Below are positions 1 to 9,287 of a stretch of DNA of 64,000 bases, piece by piece. Within the stretch, counting starts at the first letter, position 1. Every line of letters starts with the position of its first letter. A program made the translations under genes and the position numbers. The stretch is from Candidatus Methylophosphatis roskildensis. Lineage in GTDB: Bacteria > Pseudomonadota > Gammaproteobacteria > Burkholderiales > Rhodocyclaceae. The stretch is taken from the NCBI GenBank assembly GCA_016708905.1, contig JADJEV010000003.1, forward strand, positions 930,001 to 994,000, written 5' to 3'. The notes under the pieces are model-generated. The model saw nothing but the letters and a program-made list of their open reading frames with translations, made no database searches and was not told where the DNA came from.

Positions 1-366
1 CGAGAGCCGCCTGATCGGTGTGCCAGCTACCGATCGACAAAAACCTTGCAGCGCGCGACAAAACCACGCCTTGAAAGGTCTCTCGACGGTAGCAACGGCG
101 AGCACGAATCCGAAACGGACCCGTATCGCGGAGGAAAAGCGCGCAGGCGCGCCGGTATCTTGAGGGCTGGCCAGATGATGACGCAGGGCTAGCTGCTGCG
201 ATGACGGGAACTTAATACCGGCGATTGCGCGTGTCAACGGCTCCATGCAGTTCGCTTTGGGCTAACGCCGAAAGGGCCGTTTTTTAGGGGGTATTCGCCC
301 TATCTTAGTTGCTCTGATCGCCCCGATCATCAGAGCTTGCGCAGCCAACTGGGAAGGGAGAGGGAA
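1..366. other. No gene recognised
   Basis: I see no reading frame with a credible start and ribosome binding site in this stretch, and no tRNA-like cloverleaf. The only clear signal is the purine-rich Shine-Dalgarno tract just before the next gene. It is probably island or chromosomal non-coding DNA continuing off the window edge. Confidence 0.5.
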
Positions 367-1200
367 ATGAACGGACCCACCAACGTGAGACTCGATGACG
401 GCGCCGCCAACAGACGAATCCTTGCACGCGAAGTCGTTGGCGATTACCGGCGCATCGAGCAGGCCAGCCTCAAGCAGAACGCCACCCTCAAGAGCCCGGA
501 GGCAAAACGCATCTTCGCGCGTTACTTCCATTCGCTTCAGATCAATACCCATTTCATCTCGGAGATCGCACGAATCCGGCTGTCGACCGAGGACGTCGAA
601 AAGGTCGAGGATGCACTCAGATCGGGCCTGGTGGAGCTGAAAGACGAACTGGGCAAGGCAATCGAGGGGGCCCAGCTCCTGTTCAGGAACGAAGGGATCA
701 CCTCGGAGGCCACGTACGACACGAAGCCGCTTGAAATCGAGGTGGGTGTCATCTCGTCGTTTGGTCGAAGGTATCTGGAGTGCCTGCAGCAGCTCGATCA
801 ACTGATGCCGATGCTCAGAACGCTCGAGATTCTCGAGGTGATCACGCCCACCGAGACGGATCGCAGACGGGCGCTGTTAAAGCGCTTCGCCAGCAAGCCC
901 CCGAAATCGGCGCGATTCCTGGCAACCGGACTACGTGTGCGCATGAACGAAGTCGCCAGACAGGCTGCAGAGAAAGCGGCGGGTAGTACGGAGAGAGCAG
1001 TTGAGGCGACAGGCGAGGAGAGGGTTCAGGCCGGCCCTCGGTTGCCGGAAGACGCGACCACTGCGCCGGGCTCTTCCGACAGACTTCCGCCGAGTGAGAC
1101 CACTGAAGATAGTGCGACCGGGCCCGAGAAATCTCGGAGCAAACCCGACGAACCCACGGAACCGACCGAGGCGATCGCAACATCAATGCAGAGGCAGTGA
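367..1200 (+). CDS. DUF1845/AcaB-like integrative element protein
   Basis: A 277-residue protein whose middle (about residues 85-210) has the pattern of the DUF1845/AcaB-like family: a charged helical region, then a helix ending in a 'LDQLMPMLRTLEIL' type core and a basic RRRALLKRF segment. Family members are carried by integrating conjugative elements and related plasmids, where AcaB-like proteins have been linked to transcriptional control; the exact role here is unknown. The last 75 residues are low-complexity, rich in Ala, Glu, Thr and Pro, and probably disordered. An upstream TTG in frame is ignored because the ATG chosen follows a GGGAGAGGG ribosome binding site at good spacing. It lies next to a P4-type integrase, which supports an integrated-element origin. 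The family assignment is from pattern only. Confidence 0.55.
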   Translation: MNGPTNVRLDDGAANRRILAREVVGDYRRIEQASLKQNATLKSPEAKRIFARYFHSLQINTHFISEIARIRLSTEDVEKVEDALRSGLVELKDELGKAIEGAQLLFRNEGITSEATYDTKPLEIEVGVISSFGRRYLECLQQLDQLMPMLRTLEILEVITPTETDRRRALLKRFASKPPKSARFLATGLRVRMNEVARQAAEKAAGSTERAVEATGEERVQAGPRLPEDATTAPGSSDRLPPSETTEDSATGPEKSRSKPDEPTEPTEAIATSMQRQ

Positions 1201-1530
1201 CACTGAAGTCCAATCGGATGCAGTCGAGAGCGGGATGTCTCACCATTTGGGCAAGAATAACCGCCGCAGTTCAACTCGGCGGAATTCCCGATCGCCGGGC
1301 ATGTCGCCCATCTTCGATGGCAGGATAACGCGAGGCACCGCCACAACTTCAAGGCTACGCCGCGACTCGATTGGTTCGACGAAGAGGGTGCCCTGCCAAC
1401 GCGCGCACCGTGGGAGTGTTTGGACGCGCGTTCACGGGTGGGCCTGCGATTGAATTGTTGCCTTACACGGCGAAGGCGCATGCCGTTGGCCAAAACCATG
1501 GCTCATCGATTCATAAGGAACGCATCCGGA
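1201..1530. other. Intergenic stretch, nothing recognised
   Basis: About 330 bases separate the DUF1845-like gene from the 3' end of the convergent integrase gene. I see no conserved protein in any frame and no strong terminator hairpin. Open frames here have no ribosome binding site and look like GC-rich chance frames. Confidence 0.4.
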
Positions 1531-2847
1531 TTACCGATGCGCGCGCTTGGTCACTGATTTCACCGCGCGGACAGGGCGGCTGCTTTTTGGCGTCGCGATG
1601 ATATCGCTTGCCTTTGTTCCGCAGTACTTTGCCCAATCTGACATCAAGTGTCTGCGCTTATCGAACAGGGTTCCGCGTGCGTAGGCGGCCTCGGCTTTGT
1701 CCTTGAGCTGGTGCGCAAGGGCGTGTTCGATCACTTCGCGCGGAAAACTGGTCGTTTCCCCTGCCCAATCGCGAAACGCAGAGCGAAAGCCGTGCGCGGT
1801 GATCACTCGTCCTTCGGTATCCCGCCACCCGTTTCGATCGCCGCCAGACTGGCCGGTGTCCATACGCCGGATAACGGCCGTAAGACTCATGTCCGAAAGA
1901 GGCTTGCCTGACTTGCTACCGGGGAACAGAAGATCGGTTCCAGCAAATCTCGGAAGCGCCTCGATGAGTCGGACCGCTTCATTGGACAGCGGCACGCAAT
2001 GCTCTCGATCCGCCTTCATTCTCGCGGCCGGGATTGTCCACATCCTTGTGTTCAAGTCGAACTCGTCACGACGTGCACCCCGCACTTCGCCGGACCTGGC
2101 GGCAGTCAATATGGTGAATTCCAAGGCGCGCGCCGATATGCCATTCTGCGTGCGCAGATTCTCGACAAATGTGCTGATCTGCGAATAGGGCAGGGCAGAG
2201 TGATGCTTCACCTTTGCCACTTTTGTACGTCTTGGCAGCAGCTTGTCCAGATGTCCTCGCCAGCGCGCAGGATTCTCACCTTGCCGATAGTTGCTAACCG
2301 TCGCCCAGTCGAGGATTGACTCGATGCGGCCACGTACGCGCGTCGCAGTTTCCGTCCTATTTGTCCAGATCGGAAGGAGGCATTTCATGACGAGGCTGGT
2401 ATCGACCGCCGCGACCGGCAGGTCGCCGATGATCGGGAAGACGTATTCGCCCAGGGTATTTTCCCATTGGCTTGCATGCTTGGCGTTTTTCCATCCGGTT
2501 CGATGGCTCGCGATATAGCGTTCGGCACATAGCTTGAACGTTGCTGCTCGGGCTGTTTCAAGACGCTGGCGCAGCGTCGTTGCTTTGCGTTCTTCAATTG
2601 GATCCTTGCCATCAAGCAGGAGCCTCCGACAAGCCGCTGCCTTTGCCCTTGCCTCAGGCAACTTGATAGTATGCTGCGGGCCGAGACCCATTTCCCGCGC
2701 CTTCCCATTTAGCATGAAACGGAAAAGCCACGACTTGCCACCGGTCGGCCCGATTTGCAGATACAGCCCAGCACCGTCTCCATACAGCCCGGGCTTGGTC
2801 GCCCTGCTTATAGACAAGGGAGTAAGCTTCTGAATCGTCCGCCCCAT
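1531..2847 (-). CDS. P4-type tyrosine integrase
   Basis: A 438-residue integrase of the bacteriophage P4 / genomic-island type, which recombines an element into (usually) a tRNA gene. The N-terminal DUF4102 arm-binding domain is visible (KPGLYGDGAGLYLQI near residues 18-32), followed by a SAM-like core-binding domain and the catalytic domain. The catalytic set is complete: Arg251 (ARSGEVRG), His352 and Arg355 (HGFRS), a second His near 375-379 and Tyr389 (AEAAYA). The start at MGRTIQ is preferred to an ATG 24 bases upstream because GGGGG lies seven bases before it. It is convergent with the DUF1845-like gene and reads away from the chromosomal gene at 3147, as expected if the attachment site lies just beyond its 5' end. 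No tRNA was found there. Confidence 0.9.
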   Translation of the reverse strand: MGRTIQKLTPLSISRATKPGLYGDGAGLYLQIGPTGGKSWLFRFMLNGKAREMGLGPQHTIKLPEARAKAAACRRLLLDGKDPIEERKATTLRQRLETARAATFKLCAERYIASHRTGWKNAKHASQWENTLGEYVFPIIGDLPVAAVDTSLVMKCLLPIWTNRTETATRVRGRIESILDWATVSNYRQGENPARWRGHLDKLLPRRTKVAKVKHHSALPYSQISTFVENLRTQNGISARALEFTILTAARSGEVRGARRDEFDLNTRMWTIPAARMKADREHCVPLSNEAVRLIEALPRFAGTDLLFPGSKSGKPLSDMSLTAVIRRMDTGQSGGDRNGWRDTEGRVITAHGFRSAFRDWAGETTSFPREVIEHALAHQLKDKAEAAYARGTLFDKRRHLMSDWAKYCGTKASDIIATPKSSRPVRAVKSVTKRAHR

Positions 2848-2902
2848 ACTCTGACCCCCAAATTGACCCACAAACTATATGTGGATTGAGGGGGATTGTC
2901 CA

Positions 2903-2979
2903 GGATTTCTGTGGACTCTATATGTTCGTAACTATCTGACGGATAAATATAAAAAAGACTTTATTGGATTTCCTTGGAC
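2903..2979. repeat. Imperfect direct repeats upstream of the integrase
   Basis: GGATTTCTGTGGAC at 2903-2916 and GGATTTCCTTGGAC at 2966-2979 match at 12 of 14 positions. The surrounding AT-rich tract stands out from the GC-rich neighbourhood. The position, just upstream of a P4-type integrase, suits arm-type integrase sites or an attachment site, but this is inference. Confidence 0.35.
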
Positions 2980-3012
2980 ATCGTTCCCGCGGACGTCCGC
3001 TCCGCCAACACC

Positions 3013-3048
3013 GCAAAGAGGGTTTGCCATTCGGCAAACCCTCTTTGC
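3013..3048 (-). terminator. Perfect 16-bp hairpin downstream of the TAXI gene
   Basis: Positions 3013-3028 and 3033-3048 are exact reverse complements around a four-base loop. The hairpin sits about 100 bases beyond the stop codon of the minus-strand gene ending at 3147 and close to the presumed island boundary. There is no T-run on either side, so it may be a factor-assisted terminator or part of an attachment region rather than a classic intrinsic terminator. Confidence 0.5.
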
Positions 3049-3146
3049 ATTGGTGCGCCAGCACCTCTGCGTCATACAGCTCGCAACCTCGCTGGCACAT
3101 CAATCGAGGATTGCCCTGTTGGATATCTCGCGCCATCGCGCTGGAT

Positions 3147-4517
3147 TCATGGCCGCGACTCGACAGCAGCGGCACTGGATCTACTGGCGCCTGCAGTGAC
3201 TTCGTTCCACTTGTCCAGGGTGTGGCGCACGAGATTGATGTGTTCGCGCAAGGTGTACATCTCGTTGTGGAATGCCAGCGGCAAGGTGCGGCGAAAAGCG
3301 CGATCTTCGATGCGATCGAGTCGTTCGAGAAACTGGCCGACGCGCGAGCGATCCTGTTGCGCGCGCATCTCCAGTTCGAGTACCTTGAGCTCGCCATACC
3401 ACCGATAGATCCGCCTGCGAACCCGCCATGAGTAGAGAGACGGCATCACGCGCAGCAGCGGCAGGGCGATGGCGATGATCGGCAGCAGCAGGAACAGCAG
3501 GCGATCCACGAGTGCCGCGACCCAGAAGGGGAGGTAGCGCTGCAGAAACGGCGGGCCGGATTTGTAGAAGCGCTGGGCTTCGGAGGACAGCGGAAAGTCG
3601 CCGTCGCGCGGGGCAGGGAAATCCCGCACGCGATGAAAGGGTCCGGCACCGCTGTGCACTTCGCTGGCCGCCTGCAGCAGCAGGCTGATGAGCGCCGGAT
3701 GCAGATTTTCTCGTGCTATCAGCGTGGCGGTCGGAGCGAACAGTTGCGTATTCTGACGCGGGTACTCGCGAACCAGATCCATCGACCCCTGCGGCAGGGT
3801 CAGCGCGGTAAGAAAGGGGAAGCGCCTGGAATATGCATCTGCAATGGTGACGCTCATCAGCTTGACGTCTGGATTCCCGATCAGCTTCTGAATGACGGGT
3901 GATTCGGGCGCACCGACGTAGAATGCGGTATCGATGTCGCCGGCAAACAGCGCGTTGGCTGCAGCTTCGCCGCCGATCGGAAGCAGCGTCACCATGGCGG
4001 GAGTCAGTTCGTTGGCATCGAGCAGCATGTCGGCGAGCGCACGCGTTCCCGATCCGGGCTCTCCTACCGCAACCCGCCGCGAGACGAGCTGGATCATCCG
4101 GTCCAGCGTCGCATCGCTGCGGTAGAAGATCCAGACCGGTTCGTAGAAGAGGCTGCCGAGCGAGACCAGGGCTTGCTCCCCGTCCGCCTTGGCCAGGCCG
4201 GTCTGCACGAATCCGACGTCGACGCCGCTGTTCGGATCCTTCAGGCGGTCGAGATTCTCCACCGCGCCGGAAGATTCGCGAAGTTCCAGCTTGACCCCAT
4301 GCTGCCTGAGGATCGACTGATAGCGCAGGGCGAACCGCTGATAGGCCCCGTCGGCCGAACCGGTAATCATGACAATGGTGTCGGGCGGCAGCGGCCGGGC
4401 GAATCGGACCATGATCCACACGCAAAGCGAAACCGCAATGAGTATCGGGATCGACGCGATCATCATGTCGCGCGTCGAAACGGCCTCGCCCGGGCGTCGT
4501 CGAAACAGAGTCATCAT
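3147..4517 (-). CDS. TAXI-family TRAP transporter solute-binding protein, membrane anchored
   Basis: A 456-residue protein of the TAXI (TRAP-associated extracytoplasmic immunogenic) family, which binds small organic acids for TRAP transporters. One membrane helix lies near residues 18-39. The ligand-binding region follows (MITGSADGAYQRFA, then DVGFVQTGLA and VAVGEPGSGTRALA, typical of the fold) to about residue 320. Unlike plain binding proteins it has a second hydrophobic segment near residues 335-360 and a charged, helical C-terminal tail of about 90 residues on the far side. No TRAP permease gene is adjacent, so it may serve a distant transporter or act as a sensor. The start is an ATG-ATG pair without an obvious Shine-Dalgarno. 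A strong hairpin lies downstream. Confidence 0.82.
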   Translation of the reverse strand: MMTLFRRRPGEAVSTRDMMIASIPILIAVSLCVWIMVRFARPLPPDTIVMITGSADGAYQRFALRYQSILRQHGVKLELRESSGAVENLDRLKDPNSGVDVGFVQTGLAKADGEQALVSLGSLFYEPVWIFYRSDATLDRMIQLVSRRVAVGEPGSGTRALADMLLDANELTPAMVTLLPIGGEAAANALFAGDIDTAFYVGAPESPVIQKLIGNPDVKLMSVTIADAYSRRFPFLTALTLPQGSMDLVREYPRQNTQLFAPTATLIARENLHPALISLLLQAASEVHSGAGPFHRVRDFPAPRDGDFPLSSEAQRFYKSGPPFLQRYLPFWVAALVDRLLFLLLPIIAIALPLLRVMPSLYSWRVRRRIYRWYGELKVLELEMRAQQDRSRVGQFLERLDRIEDRAFRRTLPLAFHNEMYTLREHINLVRHTLDKWNEVTAGASRSSAAAVESRP

Positions 4518-4652
4518 TTCAGATTACCGTGTCGGTCGGTGGATGTTGCCACGCAGAACCGTCTGTGCCAATGTGTTCCACGCAATCCGCTTGCCGAAGG
4601 GCTGTTAAGATGCGTCGTCGATTCGTCGGTCATGAGGAGGCAATGCACGCGC

Positions 4653-7600
4653 ATGGAGCAGCTACAAACCGCGAGTAAGCGTGTCGTCAGCGTGGCAAAG
4701 AAGCCGATCGTCAAGCGCACCCTGATCGGCCTGGCAATCCTGGTCGTACTGTTCGGGCTGCTCGGCTATTTCGTCCTGCCTGGAATCATCAAGGACAAGG
4801 CGGAAGAACTCATTTCGGAGAAGTTGCACCGCAAGGCCACGATAGAGGCCATCCAGATCAAGCCATTCTCGCTCGAGGCGACGATCCGCGGCGCCAAGGT
4901 GCTGGAGCCGGACGGCTCGGCAGTCTTCGTTTCGTTCGACGAACTGTATGCCGACCTGCAGTCTGAATCTATCATTCGCATGGCGCCGGTGGTGCGCGAG
5001 TTGCGGTTGACCAGGCCCTACGTGCATCTGGTTCATGAAGCTGGCCCGCGCTACAACATCAGTGACATCCTCGCCCTGATCGAGAGCCAGCCGCCGTCGG
5101 ACGAGCCCGCCAGGTATTCGATTAGCAATATTCTCATCGACGGCGGCAGGATCGAATTCGACGATCGCCCCGAGAAGGTACTGCATACGGTCGAGGATTT
5201 GCTGCTCGGGATTCCATTCATATCCAATCTGCCAACCCATGTCGAGGTCTTCGTCGAACCGGCCTTGTCGGCCAAGGTCGATGGCGCTCCGCTCGCCCTG
5301 CTGGGCAAGGTGCAGCCGTTCGGGGACACGCCTGAAGCGACCGTCAATCTCGATTACGACAGTCTCGACCTGACCCGCTTCTACAACTATCTTCCTTTCG
5401 AGCCGGGGTTCAAGGTTCCGAGCGCAAAACTCGACCTGCATCTGAATGCCAGCTTTCAGCAGCCCAAGGATGCGGCGCCCAGACTGGTGATCAAGGGGAC
5501 AAGCGCCTTGAAGGTGGTGGAACTGACATCACTGGACGATAAACCGCTGATCAAGCTGCCTCTGCTGGACGTCGTCCTGGGGAGCGCCGAGGTATTCGCC
5601 AAGCGCATCGATGTCACCCGGGTCGCGCTGCACTCCCCCGAGGTCGACGTCGTACAGGACAAGGGAGGAGGGTTCAACCTGCTCAAGCTGGCGCCGCCGC
5701 CGGCAAAGCCCCCATCCGACCGAAAGACCGCGCCGGGCAGCGAGGCGAAGGCCGGCAAACCGGAAGCGACAGCCGGTACCGCCGCGCCAGCGCTCGACCT
5801 GCGTGTCGGAGAGATTGCGGTCGAAGGCGCGGTCATTCGGCTGACCGATGAAGTGCCCGCCAAACCGTTCAGCACGGTGATCGACAAACTAGACATTACG
5901 GTCAAGCAGTTCTCTCTGCCCGGTTCCAAGCCGGCGACGGTCGAACTCTCGGCGCATAGCGCGGCGGGCGAATCGCTCAGGCATAGCGGCGAGTTCACCC
6001 TGCAGCCCCTGGCGGCGTCTGGCGATCTGCAGGCGGCCGGTGTCGCCCCCGCGCGCTACCTGCCGCACTACGTTTCAATGTTCGCGGGAGAACTGGAGAA
6101 AGGCAGCCTCGCTGCCTCGGCCAAGTACTCGTTGGTGACGCAGGCGGACGGCCAGCCCGAGTTTCAGATCCGCGATGCGGCCGCCACCTTGTCGGATCTG
6201 GCGGTCCGGCTGCCTGGCTATAAGCGTCCGGTGATCACCGTCGAATCTCTCGGGGTGGCTAGGACTTCGATCGATCTCGCGCAGCGGGAAGTTCGCGTCG
6301 GCGAAGTGTCGTCGAAGAACGCGAGGTTTGCGATCGTTCGAGGCAAGGACGGCAGCATCAATCTGACCCGCTTGGCCCAGTCCGCACCCCCGGCAGCCGC
6401 CGGTGCGGCCAAGCCGGCCGAAGAACCGGCGACCGGCGATTCGCCGACAGACAAGCCGTTCGCAGTGTCCGTCGAACGGGTCGATATCGACAAATGGTCG
6501 GCTCGTCTGGAAGATCAGACGATGGCCGAGCCGGTGGTGACGGTTATCGACCCGCTCTCTGTGCAGGCGCAGGCTTTGTCGAATACGCCGGGCTCGCGCG
6601 CCAAAGTCGATCTCAAGGCACGCATCAACAAGAAGGGTGTGTTAGCGGCTGGCGGCACGGCCGGTGCGCTGCCGCTGCACGCGAACCTGAAGCTCGACCT
6701 GAAGGGTGTCGATCTGTTGCCCTTGCAACCGTATTTCACGGATCTGTCGAATGTCCTCGTTACCAGCGCTGCACTGACCTCGCGCGGTACGCTGACGCTG
6801 GACGAGGCCAAGGACGGCGCGTTCAAGGGCGGTTTCCGCGGCGAGCTCAATGTCTCTGACATGGCTTCGATCGACAAGACGAACTCGAACGACTTCCTCA
6901 AGTGGAAGTCGCTGTCTTTCGGTGGCGTAGATGTCAAGCTGTCGCCGTTTTCGCTGGCGATCGACGAGATCGCGCTTGGCGATTTCTATTCGCGCGTAAT
7001 CGTCAGTCCGGAAGGCCGGATCAATCTGCAGGACGTCGTGCGCGGCAAGGACGAGCAATCGAAGAGCGTCACCGACGATGCGCCTGCGCAAGAAGCCAAA
7101 CCGGCCGACAAGACCGCGGAAAAGCCGGCGCAGGAAAGCGCCTCGGCTCCCGCCGCCCAGATGCCGCCGGTTCGCATCGCAAGACTCACGCTGCAGGGCG
7201 GCCAGGTCAACTTCACCGACAATTTCATCAAGCCCAACTACACGGCCAATCTGATGGAACTCGGCGGGTCTGTGACCGGCTTGTCGTCCGACGCCGCAAC
7301 GGCGGCAGACGTCGATCTGCGCGGCCAGGTGAACAATGCGCCCTTGAGCATCGTCGGCAAGGTCAATCCGTTGAAAGGTGATCTGGCGCTCGACCTGAAG
7401 GCCGATGTCAAGGGTATGGAGCTCGCCCCCCTGACCCCGTACTCCGGCAAGTATGTCGGCTACGGCATAGAAAAGGGCAAACTATCGTTCGACGTCAACT
7501 ACAAGGTCGAAAACCGCAAACTCACTGCGCAGAACCGTCTGGTACTCGACCAGCTCAGCTTCGGAGAAAAGATCGACAGCCCGACAGCGACCAAACTGCC

Positions 7601-8378
7601 AGTGCAGCTTGCGGTCGCTCTGCTGCGCGACCGCAATGGCGTCATCGACATCAATCTACCGATCAGCGGCTCCCTTGACGACCCGCAGTTCTCGGTTGGC
7701 GGCATCATCGTCAAGGTGATCGTCAACGTCATAACCAAGGCGGTCATGGCGCCTTTCGCCCTGCTCGGCTCGCTGTTCGGTGGTGGTGAGGAGCTTTCCT
7801 ACGTCGAGTTCGAGGCGGGACGACACGCAATATCGGAGGCCGGCGAGGCCAAGTTGAAGTCTTTGGCCAAAGCGCTGAATGATCGCCCGGCACTCAAGCT
7901 CGAGATTGCCGGGCGTGCCGATCCTCAGGCCGACCGTGAAGGTCTGCGTCGCGCAAGCATCGATCGCAAAGTGCGCGCGCTAAAGCTGAACGACACGGTG
8001 AAGAAGGGTGAGTCGGTCGATCCGGCGAGCATTGCGGTGACGCCCGAGGAGTATCCGGAGTTGCTCAAACGCGTCTACAAGGACGAGAAGTTTCCCAGGC
8101 CGCGCAACGTGATCGGCTTTCTCAAGGACTTGCCGGTGGAGGAGATGGAAAAGCTGATGATCACCAACGCCCAGGTCACCGACGACGACATCGCGGCCCT
8201 GGCAACCCAGCGTGCTCAGGTCGTCAAGGACTGGCTGGTCAAGAAGGGACAGGTGCCTCAGGACCGCGTATTTCTGCTCGCCTCCAAGTCAGGACCGGGC
8301 AGCGCCAAGGAACAGGCGGCTGACGCCAAGGACTCGCCGAAGGCCAAGGCGAGCCGCGTCGATTTCTCTCTCAAGTAG
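4653..8378 (+). CDS. Large AsmA-like DUF748 protein with OmpA-like C-terminus
   Basis: A 1241-residue protein with an N-terminal basic stretch and one membrane helix (about residues 23-42), then a very long periplasmic part made of repeated beta-rich AsmA/DUF748 units separated by Ala/Pro/Lys-rich linkers. The last 200 residues begin 'YVEFEAGRHAISEAGEAKLKSLA' and resemble an OmpA/MotB-like module, although the usual binding motif is not clear. AsmA-like proteins are tied to envelope homeostasis and lipid transfer to the outer membrane; the family role is known only in outline. The start chosen has GAGGAGG 12 bases upstream; a nearer ATG at 4632 is in frame but lacks a ribosome binding site. 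It is convergent with the next gene, 17 bases away. Confidence 0.8.
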   Translation: MEQLQTASKRVVSVAKKPIVKRTLIGLAILVVLFGLLGYFVLPGIIKDKAEELISEKLHRKATIEAIQIKPFSLEATIRGAKVLEPDGSAVFVSFDELYADLQSESIIRMAPVVRELRLTRPYVHLVHEAGPRYNISDILALIESQPPSDEPARYSISNILIDGGRIEFDDRPEKVLHTVEDLLLGIPFISNLPTHVEVFVEPALSAKVDGAPLALLGKVQPFGDTPEATVNLDYDSLDLTRFYNYLPFEPGFKVPSAKLDLHLNASFQQPKDAAPRLVIKGTSALKVVELTSLDDKPLIKLPLLDVVLGSAEVFAKRIDVTRVALHSPEVDVVQDKGGGFNLLKLAPPPAKPPSDRKTAPGSEAKAGKPEATAGTAAPALDLRVGEIAVEGAVIRLTDEVPAKPFSTVIDKLDITVKQFSLPGSKPATVELSAHSAAGESLRHSGEFTLQPLAASGDLQAAGVAPARYLPHYVSMFAGELEKGSLAASAKYSLVTQADGQPEFQIRDAAATLSDLAVRLPGYKRPVITVESLGVARTSIDLAQREVRVGEVSSKNARFAIVRGKDGSINLTRLAQSAPPAAAGAAKPAEEPATGDSPTDKPFAVSVERVDIDKWSARLEDQTMAEPVVTVIDPLSVQAQALSNTPGSRAKVDLKARINKKGVLAAGGTAGALPLHANLKLDLKGVDLLPLQPYFTDLSNVLVTSAALTSRGTLTLDEAKDGAFKGGFRGELNVSDMASIDKTNSNDFLKWKSLSFGGVDVKLSPFSLAIDEIALGDFYSRVIVSPEGRINLQDVVRGKDEQSKSVTDDAPAQEAKPADKTAEKPAQESASAPAAQMPPVRIARLTLQGGQVNFTDNFIKPNYTANLMELGGSVTGLSSDAATAADVDLRGQVNNAPLSIVGKVNPLKGDLALDLKADVKGMELAPLTPYSGKYVGYGIEKGKLSFDVNYKVENRKLTAQNRLVLDQLSFGEKIDSPTATKLPVQLAVALLRDRNGVIDINLPISGSLDDPQFSVGGIIVKVIVNVITKAVMAPFALLGSLFGGGEELSYVEFEAGRHAISEAGEAKLKSLAKALNDRPALKLEIAGRADPQADREGLRRASIDRKVRALKLNDTVKKGESVDPASIAVTPEEYPELLKRVYKDEKFPRPRNVIGFLKDLPVEEMEKLMITNAQVTDDDIAALATQRAQVVKDWLVKKGQVPQDRVFLLASKSGPGSAKEQAADAKDSPKAKASRVDFSLK

Positions 8379-8395
8379 CCCGACCGACCGCGGAT

Positions 8396-9115
8396 TCAAG
8401 AGACGGTCGTTCGATCTGGTGGCGCCGCAAGCCAAGCGACCATCAAGGCAATTTCACGATCGCGAACCGTGCGCAGGAACTCGTCAGCGGCGCCCATGTG
8501 CTTGAAGGCAGCAAACCCCCGATTGAGGAACTCGTGCAGTTCCGCGAGTCCTGCGACATGTGCCGGGCCGCGCATCATGCGCAGCATGCTGGCCAATAGT
8601 GGCATGCGCGTCAGTCCCGCCAGCGCGCCGCCGATTTCGCCGACCCGGCGTATTTGCGCCTCTCGCTGAGGCCGATTGTTACAGGCGCGGTAGGCGCCGG
8701 CGTAAGCTTGGTCGTCGATCTGGCGCATGCAGCCGGCCTCGCGCAGCGCCACGATCATCGCGTTGTCGAGCTCCTCTGAGAGCGCGTCAAGCCCGACGGC
8801 CATGGCAATGGTGCGCAAGGCCGATGGCGGCAGCAGCCGTGTCATCAGTGGAACGATGCGTTCGACTTCGTCGTCGCGGCGGCTGAAGTCCTTCGGCCCG
8901 TACAGATCGTCGAGAAAGAACCTCGCTGCCGGGCCGTAGCGCGGGCTGTCCAGCAAGTCCCGATGGGTGCGCGCGAGTCGCAGCGACTGCCATTCACGCA
9001 GTCGATGCCGATCCGCCCGATCGTCACTGCTGGCAGCAGCGGCCGCGCGCAGATTCCTCGCGCGCGACAGGTTGTGTCGCAGAAGCGCCGCATATTCCTG
9101 CTTCTCGTCATTCAT
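8396..9115 (-). CDS. FFLEELY-motif protein, function unknown
   Basis: A 239-residue soluble, mostly helical protein. It carries the family hallmark near residues 65-80 in the form FFLDDLYGPKDFSRRD, embedded in an Arg/Leu-rich helical protein without signal peptide or membrane segments. Proteins with this motif are widespread in gamma- and betaproteobacteria and have no known function. A GTG further upstream (9193) would extend it by 26 residues, but the conserved part begins after the ATG chosen. Its promoter region is shared with the divergent aldehyde dehydrogenase gene. Confidence 0.7.
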   Translation of the reverse strand: MNDEKQEYAALLRHNLSRARNLRAAAAASSDDRADRHRLREWQSLRLARTHRDLLDSPRYGPAARFFLDDLYGPKDFSRRDDEVERIVPLMTRLLPPSALRTIAMAVGLDALSEELDNAMIVALREAGCMRQIDDQAYAGAYRACNNRPQREAQIRRVGEIGGALAGLTRMPLLASMLRMMRGPAHVAGLAELHEFLNRGFAAFKHMGAADEFLRTVRDREIALMVAWLAAPPDRTTVS

Positions 9116-9287
9116 GGGTAGTCGATCAAAACCTGATTCGCCGAAAAGTCTAATCGTCGTGCGGTACGAAGCATAGAGTCTTGTCGAAGCCACGAGACGG
9201 ATTAGAGCTTGCAGCCTAACGAGCCACTGCTGCTTCGGCTATGCTGAGCCAAGTGACGGCCCCGGATGCCGGGGCGGGAAGGTGGCC

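Noticed and set aside
2870..3050. A tRNA gene as integration target next to the integrase
   Set aside because: No cloverleaf, T-loop consensus or CCA-side acceptor could be found on either strand.
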